A DNA stretch of 28,255 bases from CAYXGE01 sp964464435 (lineage in GTDB: Bacteria; Pseudomonadota; Gammaproteobacteria; Burkholderiales; Methylophilaceae), in assembly GCA_964464435.1 (NCBI GenBank), contig CAYXGE010000016.1, positions 1-28,255 on the forward strand, given 5' to 3'. Position numbers and translations under genes: made by a program. A model generated the notes under the pieces. It was not told the DNA's origin. It did no database searches and was given only the letters and a program-made list of their open reading frames with translations. Below, one piece after another: positions 8,247 to 16,086 of the stretch (positions are counted from its first letter, which is position 1; every line of letters starts with the position of its first letter).

Positions 8247-8272
8247 AAAAAGAGCGGCTAGCCGCTCTTTTT
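8247..8272. terminator. Bidirectional Rho-independent terminator between mscL and gnd
   Basis: A perfect 26-base palindrome centred between 8259 and 8260, with GAGCGGCT/AGCCGCTC at its core flanked by A5 on the left and T5 or more on the right. Read from either strand it is a GC-rich stem followed by a U-tract. It lies 20 bases after the mscL stop and 22 bases beyond the gnd stop, so it can end both converging transcripts. Confidence 0.93.
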
Positions 8273-8294
8273 TATTGGTTAAATTAGCAAGATA

Positions 8295-9809
8295 CTAGCT
8301 CACTTGTTCTTGTGGGCGAGTAGGCTCTGGCCAATCTAAGTGGAAGAACTCACCACGTGGGCGGTCTTTACGTTCATAGGTATGTGCGCCAAAGTAATCG
8401 CGTTGACCTTGTAACAAGTTGGCTGGTAAGTCAGCACTTCTATAGCCGTCATAATAGGCAAGAGCGGCAGAAAAACCTTGCGCTGGAATGCCATTGGTAA
8501 CTGCCAAGGCAATCACTTTACGCCAGCCTGCTTGGCCTTCATTCATGGCATTAGTAAAGTACGGGTCTAACATTAGATTTTTTAAGCGTGAATTAAGCGC
8601 GTAAGCATCAGTAATTTTTTGCAAGAAACGTGCGCGAATAATACAGCCACCGCGCCAAATTTGGGCAATTTCACCAAAGTTAAGTTTCCAATTGTAAGCA
8701 ACTTGTGCTTTATCAATCAGTTGAAAGCCTTGTGCATAAGCACAAATTTTTGAGCAATAAAGCGCATTTTTAATGGCTTCAATAATCTCTTTTTTGTCGC
8801 CTTCAACTTTGATAGCTGGGCCTTTTAAGATTTTACTTGCATCAACGCGCTCTTCTTTTAGGCTTGAAAGCGCACGAGCATAAACCGCAGCGGCAATCGC
8901 GTTGGCTGGTGCGCCAAGTTCAAGCGCATTAGCTGCTGTCCATTGGCCTGTACCTTTTTGACCAGCAGTATCTAAAATTTGATCAACTAAGAAGCCTTTT
9001 CCATCTGGGTCTTTTTGTTGCAAAATATCTGCAGTAATTTCAATTAAGAAACTTGAAAGCTCACCTTTATTCCATTCGGCAAACACTTTACCAATCTCAT
9101 CTGCTTGCATACCAAGCAAGTTTTTCATCAGCCAGTAGGCTTCACAAATCAATTGCATGTCGATATATTCAATGCCGTTGTGTACCATTTTGACGTAGTG
9201 ACCTGCACCATCAGGCCCAATGTACTCAGCACATGAAAAGCCGCCTTCAATTGGCTTGCCTGGCGCAGCACCTTCTAGTGGCTGACCAGTAACGGCATCT
9301 ACTTTGGCCGCAATGTCACGCCAAATTGGCTCAAGAGATGACCATGCTTTACGAGTACCAGATGGCATGAGTGATGGACCAAAGCGCGCACCTGTTTCGC
9401 CACCTGAAACACCAGAGCCAATAAATTCAATGCCTTTTGCAGCGAGCTCTTTTTCGCGACGAATGGTATCGGTCCAGAGTGAGTTACCACCATCAATAAT
9501 AATGTCACCTTGCTCTAAAAATGGCACCAGAGCGTTAATAGTGACGTCAGTTGCACTTCCTGCTTTGACTAATAAAACAATTTTACGCGGACGTTTAATA
9601 CTCAACACAAATGAAGCTAAGTCTTCATAGCCAATAAGATTGGCATGAGATGGTTCATTGGCTTTGCAATGCTCCATAAAATTACGTGTTTTTTGTGGGT
9701 CGCGATTAAAGACTGCAATGGTGTAGCCGTGGTCTGCAATATTTAATGCAAGGTTTTGGCCCATAACGGCGAGGCCAACAAGTCCAATATCTGCTGAATT
9801 TTTGCTCAT
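8295..9809 (-). CDS. gnd: 6-phosphogluconate dehydrogenase (decarboxylating)
   Basis: The enzyme oxidatively decarboxylates 6-phosphogluconate to ribulose 5-phosphate with NAD(P)H production in the cytoplasm. The 504-residue protein has the Rossmann motif GLAVMGQNLALNIADHG (11-27), NRD at 35-37 whose Arg is the NADP 2'-phosphate contact in the long-chain type, GSGVSGGETGARFGPSLMPS (131-150) and the catalytic block HYVKMVHNGIEY with K207 and E214. Relative to the E. coli enzyme (468 residues, K183) a stretch of about 20 residues is inserted around 171-193 (PLEGAAPGKPIEGG). In RuMP-cycle methylotrophs this step, with glucose-6-phosphate dehydrogenase, forms the cyclic route of formaldehyde oxidation; that role is inferred here from edd-eda elsewhere in the window. 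The gene stands alone between two terminators. Confidence 0.96.
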   Translation of the reverse strand: MSKNSADIGLVGLAVMGQNLALNIADHGYTIAVFNRDPQKTRNFMEHCKANEPSHANLIGYEDLASFVLSIKRPRKIVLLVKAGSATDVTINALVPFLEQGDIIIDGGNSLWTDTIRREKELAAKGIEFIGSGVSGGETGARFGPSLMPSGTRKAWSSLEPIWRDIAAKVDAVTGQPLEGAAPGKPIEGGFSCAEYIGPDGAGHYVKMVHNGIEYIDMQLICEAYWLMKNLLGMQADEIGKVFAEWNKGELSSFLIEITADILQQKDPDGKGFLVDQILDTAGQKGTGQWTAANALELGAPANAIAAAVYARALSSLKEERVDASKILKGPAIKVEGDKKEIIEAIKNALYCSKICAYAQGFQLIDKAQVAYNWKLNFGEIAQIWRGGCIIRARFLQKITDAYALNSRLKNLMLDPYFTNAMNEGQAGWRKVIALAVTNGIPAQGFSAALAYYDGYRSADLPANLLQGQRDYFGAHTYERKDRPRGEFFHLDWPEPTRPQEQVS

Positions 9810-9952
9810 GATGGTAGGGTCTTCTATAAAAGGTCGATGAAAGGGTAAATCAAATCGTTTTAAATCCTATAACCAATACAATTAACGCTTAACAGAAATT
9901 AATTATATCTAAATGCGCTTAATAAAGTTGAAGTTTTAGTGATAATTCAATG

Positions 9953-9987
9953 TAAAACGCCATGATGTTCAAGTCTATGGCGTTTTA
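9953..9987 (-). terminator. Rho-independent terminator after dnaJ
   Basis: Inverted arms TAAAACGCCAT (9953-9963) and ATGGCGTTTTA (9977-9987) pair over 11 bases around a 13-base loop, 7 bases beyond the dnaJ stop. Read on the minus strand the 3' arm ends in a short U-run. It closes the grpE-dnaK-dnaJ transcript. Being symmetric it could also act on the other strand. Confidence 0.85.
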
Positions 9988-9994
9988 ATTTAGA

Positions 9995-11122
9995 TTACTC
10001 AAAAAAATCTTTAACTTTATCCAACCAACCTTTGGATTTTGGACTATGTTTTCCAGAATCTTTTTGGTTGATTTCTTCTAGTTCTTTTAACAATTCTTTT
10101 TGGCGGTCTGTGAGTTTGACAGGTGTTTCAACCACGACATGACACATTAAGTCGCCGTTTTCGTTACCACGTAATGGTTTAATGCCTTTGCCTTTTAGTC
10201 TAAACTTAGCGCCCGTTTGCGTTTCAGCCGGAATTTTCATTTTGGCATGACCGTCTAAAGTAGGTACTTCAATCTCACCACCCAATGCTGCGATGGTAAA
10301 GCTGATAGGCATTTCACAATGCAGGTTTGCGCCATCTCGCTCAAAAATATCATGTTTTTTGAGATGCACAACCACGTATAAATCCCCAGGTGGCCCACCA
10401 TTGACGCCGGCTTCACCTTCACCACTTAAGCGTATACGGTCACCTTCATCTACCCCAGCAGGAATCTTAACGGATAATGTTTTATGTTGCTTAACTCGCC
10501 CCGCACCATGACATGAGGGGCATGGGTCTTTAACCATTTTGCCAGTGCCATGGCATTTTGGGCAGGTTTGTTGAACAGAGAAAAAGCCTTGTTGCATGCG
10601 TACTTGGCCATGTCCATTACAAGTGGTACATGTGACAGGTGATGTGCCTGGGCGTGCGCCTGAACCATGGCAGGTTTCACATTCTGCCATAACAGGAATA
10701 CGAATCTTGGTTTCAGTGCCGCGTGCGGCATCTTCTAACGAGATTTCCATGTTGTAGCGCAGGTCTGCACCACGATACACATTTGAACGTTGGCCTCCGC
10801 GACCACCTCCAAATATATCGCCAAAAATATCGCCAAAGGCATCACTAAAGTTACCAAAACCAGCACCACCAGCACCAGCGCCCATGCTAGGGTCTACGCC
10901 AGCATGGCCGTATTGGTCATAGGCGGCACGTTTTTGTTCATCTGAGAGCATTTCGTAAGCTTCTTTTGCTTCTTTAAACTGCTCTTCTGCTTTGGGGTTG
11001 TCTGGGTTACGGTCAGGGTGATACTTCATCGCAAGTTTGCGATAAGACTTTTTAATCTCTTCTTCAGAAGCATCTCGGTTGACACCTAATACTTCGTAAT
11101 AATCTTTTTTAGCTGCTGCCAT
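9995..11122 (-). CDS. dnaJ: Chaperone protein DnaJ (Hsp40)
   Basis: DnaJ delivers unfolded clients to DnaK and stimulates its ATPase. From the chosen start MAAAKKDYYEVLG the protein has 375 residues, as in the family: J domain (1-70) with HPD at 35-37, a Gly/Phe-rich linker (about 72-110), a zinc-finger region from C148 with four CxxCxGxG repeats (CETCHGSG, CTTCNGHG, CPKCHGTG, CPSCHGAG), and C-terminal substrate-binding domains. A longer frame reaches an ATG at 11161, but the 13 extra residues (MGFKFNFKFNGHS) are not family-like and that start lies within a strong hairpin, so I place the start at 11122. The gene is last in grpE-dnaK-dnaJ, 76 bases after dnaK, and is followed by a terminator. 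Confidence 0.97.
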   Translation of the reverse strand: MAAAKKDYYEVLGVNRDASEEEIKKSYRKLAMKYHPDRNPDNPKAEEQFKEAKEAYEMLSDEQKRAAYDQYGHAGVDPSMGAGAGGAGFGNFSDAFGDIFGDIFGGGRGGQRSNVYRGADLRYNMEISLEDAARGTETKIRIPVMAECETCHGSGARPGTSPVTCTTCNGHGQVRMQQGFFSVQQTCPKCHGTGKMVKDPCPSCHGAGRVKQHKTLSVKIPAGVDEGDRIRLSGEGEAGVNGGPPGDLYVVVHLKKHDIFERDGANLHCEMPISFTIAALGGEIEVPTLDGHAKMKIPAETQTGAKFRLKGKGIKPLRGNENGDLMCHVVVETPVKLTDRQKELLKELEEINQKDSGKHSPKSKGWLDKVKDFFE

Positions 11123-11149
11123 GCTATGTCCATTGAACTTGAAGTTAAA

Positions 11150-11175
11150 CTTAAAGCCCACAAGTGGGCTTTAAG
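11150..11175 (-). terminator. Strong hairpin in the dnaK-dnaJ gap (attenuator or RNA-processing site)
   Basis: Arms CTTAAAGCCCAC (11150-11161) and GTGGGCTTTAAG (11164-11175) pair perfectly over 12 bases with only 2 unpaired loop bases. On the minus strand it falls 23 bases after the dnaK stop and 27 bases before the dnaJ start. The run after it is T-rich but interrupted (TTTAACTT), so termination would be partial. This fits lowering dnaJ relative to dnaK, or protecting or processing the dnaK mRNA 3' end. Confidence 0.7.
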
Positions 11176-11198
11176 TGGATTTAATAATAATGAAACCC

Positions 11199-13118
11199 TT
11201 AGTCTTTCTTCACTTCTTCAAAATCTGCATCCACTACCTCGCCATCCACCGCTTTTTCTCCTTGAGGTTGGGCACTCTCAGTATTTTGAGCAGCTTGTTG
11301 TTCAGCATAGACTTTTTCACCAAGCTTTTGTGAAGCTTCCATCAAGGTATTGGTCTTAGCTTCAATGGCTTCTTTGTCGCCATCTTTGAGCACATCTTCA
11401 ACATCTTTAATGGCGGCTTCAATTTTAGCTTTTTCATCAGCATCTAATTTATCGCCATGCTCTGTAAGCGATTTTTTCACGCTATGAACTAAGCCATCAG
11501 CACTGTTACGTGCATCAACTGTTTCACGTAGCTTCTTATCTTCATCGGCATGGGCTGCAGCATCTTCTTCCATGCGTTTGATTTCTTCTTCAGACAAACC
11601 AGAGTTTGCTTTAATGGTGATTTTGTTTTCTTTACCTGTGGCTTTGTCTTTAGCAGACACATGCAAAATACCGTTTGCGTCAATATCAAAAGTCACTTCA
11701 ATTTGCGGCATACCACGCGGCGCTGGTGGAATATCGCTCAAGTTAAATTGCCCCAAGCTCTTATTGCCAGACGCCATTTCACGTTCACCTTGTAATACAT
11801 GAATAGTCACTGCATTTTGGTTATCTTCAGCCGTTGAGAACACTTGTGATGCCTTTGTAGGAATTGTGGTGTTTTTCTTGATGAGTTTAGTCATCACGCC
11901 ACCAAGCGTTTCAATACCCAATGACAATGGAGTTACGTCAAGCAATAGTACGTCTTTTACGTCGCCTTGTAACACGCCACCTTGAATCGCAGCACCCACA
12001 GCAACCGCTTCGTCTGGGTTGACGTCTTTACGTGGCTCTTTACCAAAGATTTCTTTTACTTTTTCTTGTACTTTTGGCATACGGCTTTGACCGCCCACCA
12101 AAATCACGTCAGAAATGTCAGACGCAGAAACACCAGCATCTTTTAATGCAGTGCGGCAAGGCGCAATGGTGCGCTCAATCAAGTCTTCAACAAGAGATTC
12201 TAATTTTGCACGGGTAATTTTCACTACCAAGTGTTTAGGGCCTGTTGCGTCAGCTGTAATGTAAGGCAAGTTCACTTCAGTTTGTTGGCTACTTGAAAGC
12301 TCAATCTTAGCTTTTTCAGCGGCTTCTTTTAAACGTTGTTTTGCCAATAAGTCATTGCGCAAATCTAAACCGCCGTTGTCTTTTTTAAACTCATCAGCCA
12401 AGAAGTCAATTAAACGGTTATCAAAGTCTTCACCACCCAAGAATGTGTCACCGTTGGTTGATAACACTTCAAATTGGTGTTCGCCATCAATTTCTGAGAT
12501 TTCAATAATTGAAATATCGAATGTACCACCGCCTAAGTCATACACTGCAATTTTGCGGTCACCTTCTTGTTTATCTAAACCAAAAGCAAGTGCGGCTGCG
12601 GTTGGCTCATTAATAATACGTTTAACTTCTAAGCCAGCAATACGCCCTGCATCTTTAGTCGCTTGACGTTGGCTATCATTAAAGTAAGCAGGCACAGTAA
12701 TCACGGCTTCAGTCACTTCTTCGCCCAAATAATCTTCGGCTGTTTTTTTCATTTTGCGTAATACTTCAGCAGAAATTTGTGGCGGCGCCATTTTTGAGCC
12801 ACGTACCTCAACCCATGCGTCTCCGTTATCGGCTTTTGCAATGGTATAAGGCATTAAATCAATGTCTTTTTGCACTTCTTTTTCATCAAAACGACGGCCA
12901 ATCAAACGCTTAACCGCATACAAGGTGTTTTTAGGGTTGGTTACTGCTTGGCGTTTTGCAGGTGCACCTGCTAAAATTTCACCATCATCTTGATATGCAA
13001 TAATTGATGGCGTTGTACGCGCACCTTCTGCGTTTTCAATTACACGTGGTTTTCCACCCTCCATCACGGCTACGCATGAGTTGGTCGTACCTAAGTCAAT
13101 CCCGATAATTTTTCCCAT
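11199..13118 (-). CDS. dnaK: Chaperone protein DnaK (Hsp70)
   Basis: DnaK is the ATP-driven chaperone that binds exposed hydrophobic segments, working with DnaJ and GrpE in the cytoplasm. The 639-residue protein starts MGKIIGIDLGTTNSCVAVME (phosphate 1 motif) and carries AVYDLGGGTFDISIIEI (phosphate 2), AYFNDSQRQATKDAGRIAGL, VILVGGQSRMPKVQE (adenosine motif), the interdomain linker DVLLLDVTPLSLGIETLGG, the substrate-binding beta domain and the helical lid, ending EEVKKD. All are standard and the length is typical. An AAAGGAT ribosome-binding site precedes the ATG. It is 142 bases after grpE; that gap contains a sigma-32-like promoter and inverted repeats, so dnaK may be transcribed both from grpE and on its own. 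Confidence 0.98.
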   Translation of the reverse strand: MGKIIGIDLGTTNSCVAVMEGGKPRVIENAEGARTTPSIIAYQDDGEILAGAPAKRQAVTNPKNTLYAVKRLIGRRFDEKEVQKDIDLMPYTIAKADNGDAWVEVRGSKMAPPQISAEVLRKMKKTAEDYLGEEVTEAVITVPAYFNDSQRQATKDAGRIAGLEVKRIINEPTAAALAFGLDKQEGDRKIAVYDLGGGTFDISIIEISEIDGEHQFEVLSTNGDTFLGGEDFDNRLIDFLADEFKKDNGGLDLRNDLLAKQRLKEAAEKAKIELSSSQQTEVNLPYITADATGPKHLVVKITRAKLESLVEDLIERTIAPCRTALKDAGVSASDISDVILVGGQSRMPKVQEKVKEIFGKEPRKDVNPDEAVAVGAAIQGGVLQGDVKDVLLLDVTPLSLGIETLGGVMTKLIKKNTTIPTKASQVFSTAEDNQNAVTIHVLQGEREMASGNKSLGQFNLSDIPPAPRGMPQIEVTFDIDANGILHVSAKDKATGKENKITIKANSGLSEEEIKRMEEDAAAHADEDKKLRETVDARNSADGLVHSVKKSLTEHGDKLDADEKAKIEAAIKDVEDVLKDGDKEAIEAKTNTLMEASQKLGEKVYAEQQAAQNTESAQPQGEKAVDGEVVDADFEEVKKD

Positions 13119-13219
13119 TGATATATCCTTTTCTATTCAAATTTTTTAGCGCTTTGTATTAATTTGTCTTCTATATTTAGATTGACGCTAACGATACAAA
13201 GCTTAATTGCTTAATTCCA

Positions 13220-13247
13220 TACTGAGGTTGCTTTTTAATATTTCAAG
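13220..13247 (-). promoter_or_regulatory. Candidate sigma-32 promoter before dnaK
   Basis: On the minus strand CTTGAAA (13247-13241) is a perfect -35 for the heat-shock sigma factor. After a 13-base spacer comes CCTCAGTA (13227-13220), a partial match to CCCCATNT. It would start transcription roughly 95 bases before the dnaK ATG. The -35 and spacing are good and the -10 is imperfect. Confidence 0.45.
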
Positions 13248-13260
13248 TGTTTGGTATCAA

Positions 13261-13794
13261 TTATTTTGCTTTTGATACCACAACGAGCGCTGGGCGCAGA
13301 ACACGGTCATTTAAGGTGTAGCCTTTTTGTAAGGTACTGATGACGGTGTTGGCTTCTTTTTCTGATTCCACCATGCTAATGGCTTGGTGTTTGTTAGGGT
13401 CAAACTTTTCACCAACAGGATCAATTTGCGCGATATTAAACTTTTCAAATACGTTCAGCAGTTGTTTGTTCGTGAGTTCAACGCCATTTTTATAACTATC
13501 AACCGTAGCGTTTTCAATGCCAAGCGCCGCATCCATACTGTCTTTGACGGCTAACAACTCACCTGCAAATTTTTCTAGAGCAAACTTGCGTGCTTTATCA
13601 ATATCGTCTTGCGCGCGACGGCGAATATTTTCACCTTCGGCTTTGGCATAGAGCACAGCGGCTTGCTGCTCTGCAAGCTGGGTTTCTAAATTCGCAATTT
13701 TTTGTTCGGGGCTAAGTGTTTGTTGTTGCTCGGCGCTTGTTTCAGCAGCATTTTGATTAGCCTGACTGTCAGGCGTTTGGTCTTCTTGTTGCAT
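13261..13794 (-). CDS. grpE: Nucleotide exchange factor GrpE
   Basis: GrpE is a cytoplasmic homodimer that releases ADP from DnaK. The 177-residue protein has a disordered Gln/Glu-rich start, a long coiled coil (about 28-90, with AEGENIRRRAQDDIDKARKF) and the C-terminal beta domain containing FDPNKHQAISMVE and GYTLNDRVLRPALVVVSK, the signature region. Length is within the usual 170-200. AGAGGA precedes the ATG. It heads the chaperone cluster. hrcA, which often precedes grpE in bacteria using HrcA/CIRCE control, is absent here; waaC lies upstream on the same strand. Confidence 0.96.
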   Translation of the reverse strand: MQQEDQTPDSQANQNAAETSAEQQQTLSPEQKIANLETQLAEQQAAVLYAKAEGENIRRRAQDDIDKARKFALEKFAGELLAVKDSMDAALGIENATVDSYKNGVELTNKQLLNVFEKFNIAQIDPVGEKFDPNKHQAISMVESEKEANTVISTLQKGYTLNDRVLRPALVVVSKAK

Positions 13795-13850
13795 GGTAAT
13801 CCTCTAACTTAATGGTGAATTCTTAATAGATATTGCTCACATACAAGTGA

Positions 13851-13878
13851 ACATGGTGATGCCCTATGATAATTTCAA
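13851..13878 (-). promoter_or_regulatory. Sigma-32 (heat-shock) promoter of grpE
   Basis: On the minus strand TTGAAA (13878-13873), a 14-base spacer, then CACCATGT (13858-13851), which matches the sigma-32 -10 consensus CCCCATNT at all specified positions but one. It lies between the waaC stop and the grpE start, giving an untranslated leader of about 50 bases. No CIRCE element is visible in this gap. Confidence 0.72.
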
Positions 13879-13898
13879 TAGCTAACAGCAAAAAAAGT

Positions 13899-14876
13899 TT
13901 AAACCTCAAGCATTGCGCTTAATTCATTTAAGACGATTTGTGGAGAGGGTATTTGCGCTTTTCCGCCTACATTCACTGCGCTAGCGCCGAGTGCGGGATA
14001 AATACCCGTTAAATTGGGGTTGGTGTCGGTGTAGATGGCAATGCTTGGTATATGCAGGGCGGTAGCAAGGTGAATTAAGCCAGTATCCACGCCTATTGCA
14101 ACATTTGCCTTAGATAAAATTTGTGCGATGTCTCGTAAGCCTAGCTTGGGTAAAACAACTGCGTGCGTAACTTGTTGTGCAATAGTGTTAGCGCGCGCTT
14201 GTTCTGCTGGGCTTGCCCATGGTAATACGATAGAGAGACCTTGCTGATTAAGCTGGTTGCCTAAAGTAACCCAATGCTCAATAGGCCATAGTTTTGCATC
14301 ACGGCTGGTGGCATGTAAACACACTGCGTAAGGCGTTGTTAGCTTAATTGCAGGTGATGTTTCTTTAAAGTCAATTGCTTTTAGACCGTAATCAGGGGCA
14401 TTTTCAGGTATTGGATAACCAAGTGATAACGCTGCTAGGGCGCGATTTCGTGCTACCGCATGCTGACCACGTGGCACAGCATGGCAATGCTTGTAAAATA
14501 GGCTAGCGAATGATTCACGTGCGCTATGTTTGTCCATGCCATGTGTTTCACCATTTGCTAACCATGTAAATAGCGCACTTTTAATGAGGCCTTGTGTATC
14601 AATTACGGCATCATAGTGTGTACTTTGAATGCGGGTCTTAACCGCAAAGATTTCACGCCAAGTTTGTACACTGAAGAGTTGTTTGCGCCAACGTCTTACG
14701 GCAACTGTTATCACGTTTTTAACGCAATGATGTAAGGCTGGAATCTCTGCAAAACTTTCTTCTACTAACCAGTCAAAGGTCGCATTGGGGTGCTGTACAC
14801 GGATATCAGCAATCACAGCTAAATTGTGAATCACGTCACCCATTGAGGAGGTTTTAACGAGCAGAATATGCGGCAT
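13899..14876 (-). CDS. waaC: LPS heptosyltransferase I
   Basis: WaaC transfers the first L-glycero-D-manno-heptose from ADP-heptose to Kdo of the LPS inner core at the cytoplasmic side of the inner membrane (GT9, GT-B fold). From the chosen Met (MPHILLVKTSSMGDVIHNL) it has 325 residues, the usual size. D14 (SSMGDVIH) matches the catalytic Asp near residue 13 of E. coli WaaC; K195 (TSRDAKLWP) and D264 in IGVDTGLIHLATAL match the ADP-heptose binding residues. A start 7 codons earlier (14897) is possible but adds MYAKITP, which is not typical. Neither start has a clear ribosome-binding site. It is divergent from waaG and upstream of grpE on the same strand. Confidence 0.93.
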   Translation of the reverse strand: MPHILLVKTSSMGDVIHNLAVIADIRVQHPNATFDWLVEESFAEIPALHHCVKNVITVAVRRWRKQLFSVQTWREIFAVKTRIQSTHYDAVIDTQGLIKSALFTWLANGETHGMDKHSARESFASLFYKHCHAVPRGQHAVARNRALAALSLGYPIPENAPDYGLKAIDFKETSPAIKLTTPYAVCLHATSRDAKLWPIEHWVTLGNQLNQQGLSIVLPWASPAEQARANTIAQQVTHAVVLPKLGLRDIAQILSKANVAIGVDTGLIHLATALHIPSIAIYTDTNPNLTGIYPALGASAVNVGGKAQIPSPQIVLNELSAMLEV

Positions 14877-14931
14877 AGGCGTTATTTTCGCATACAATTA
14901 CGTTTTGATTAAATTTGGCAGCGTAAACTCT

Positions 14932-16086
14932 GTGCGTCCAATCAAGTTTTGTTTTCTCATTTTTAAGTATTTTCCATTTGGTGGAATGCAACGCGATATG
15001 TTGCGAACTGCAAATGAACTGGTAAAACGCGGACATACAGTTGAAATTTATACCATGTCTTGGCAAGGTGATATGCCATCCGCAATTAAGGTGCATGTTT
15101 TGCCGCAAACTGGATGGTTTAATTTTCAGCGATATCAAAAATTTATTAATCAGGCATTTGAACGCATGGCCTTGCATGAGCCAGACTATATTTTTGGTTA
15201 TAACAGGATGGCAGGCTTAGATGCACATTTTGCGGCAGACCCTTGTTTTATTGAGCGCGCGCATCATCAACGTAGCGTATTTTATCGATTATTGCCAAGA
15301 TTTAAATGGTTTGTAGCTTGTGAGCAAGCTATATTCTCCGCAAATAGTCGCACACAAATTTTGGCTGTTTCCCTAAGTGAAAAGCCGCATTTTCAAAAGT
15401 GGTATCAAACGCAGGATGAGCGGTTTCATTACATTCCGCCATTTTTATCGCCAGAGCGCTTTGCTCTGCAAGATAAACAAACAATGCAAAAACATCTTAG
15501 AGAAACTTTTGGCTTTAATGCAAATGACTTTGTATTTTTATTGACGGGTTCTGGCTTTGCGATGAAAGGCCTTGATCGCGCCATACTCGCTTTGGCCTCA
15601 TTGCCAAAGGCTATATTAAATAGTACTCGTCTCGTTGCGGTAGGGCAGGATAATCCTAAACATTTTGAAAAAATGGCCAAAAAGCTTGGCTTAAGTCAGC
15701 ATGTTGTGATTTCAAAAGGACGCCCTGACATTCCGCAGTTAATGCAAGGCGCTGATGTATGTGTGCATCCTGCCTATCGAGAAAATACTGGACTCGTGAT
15801 ATTGGAAGGCATGGCTTGTGGTGCACCAATGCTGGTGACAGCAAGTTGCGGCTATGCAAGTCATGTAGAGGCTTCACAATCTGGCATTGTCTGTCCTATG
15901 CCTTTTAATCAAGATGCATTTAACCAAGCTTTTGTAATGATGAGAAATGCTTCAGAACATGAAAAGACTGTTTGGTCAAAAAATGGTTTGGATTATGCAA
16001 AGCGTATCATGTTAGCTAACGATGGCAGTGCAGAAGCAGAAATACTGATTACATTGGCAACACAAAAAATGGAACAGCAATCTTGA
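14932..16086 (+). CDS. waaG: GT4 glycosyltransferase, WaaG-like (LPS core glucosyltransferase I)
   Basis: WaaG adds the first outer-core hexose to heptose II using a UDP-sugar in the cytoplasm. The protein begins near IKFCFLIFKYFPFGGMQRD, very close to the WaaG N-terminus with its Gly loop, and carries GFAMKGLDRAI (Lys of the donor site) and the GT4 E-x7-E motif in RENTGLVILEGMACG. I place the start at the GTG at 14932 (384 residues) because WaaG proteins begin just before KFCF; a TTG at 14905 would add nine residues. Neither has a good ribosome-binding site. It diverges from waaC and its stop overlaps the TTG start of waaP. The exact sugar cannot be told from sequence. Confidence 0.85.
   Translation: MRPIKFCFLIFKYFPFGGMQRDMLRTANELVKRGHTVEIYTMSWQGDMPSAIKVHVLPQTGWFNFQRYQKFINQAFERMALHEPDYIFGYNRMAGLDAHFAADPCFIERAHHQRSVFYRLLPRFKWFVACEQAIFSANSRTQILAVSLSEKPHFQKWYQTQDERFHYIPPFLSPERFALQDKQTMQKHLRETFGFNANDFVFLLTGSGFAMKGLDRAILALASLPKAILNSTRLVAVGQDNPKHFEKMAKKLGLSQHVVISKGRPDIPQLMQGADVCVHPAYRENTGLVILEGMACGAPMLVTASCGYASHVEASQSGIVCPMPFNQDAFNQAFVMMRNASEHEKTVWSKNGLDYAKRIMLANDGSAEAEILITLATQKMEQQS

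Noticed and set aside
11123..11161. N-terminal extension of DnaJ from an ATG at 11161
   Set aside because: The 13 extra residues are not seen in DnaJ proteins and the codon lies within the stem of the dnaK-dnaJ hairpin; MAAAKKDYYEVLG is the normal start.
13795..13898. Possible CIRCE element before grpE
   Set aside because: No TTAGCACTC/GAGTGCTAA pair is present; the visible signal is of sigma-32 type.
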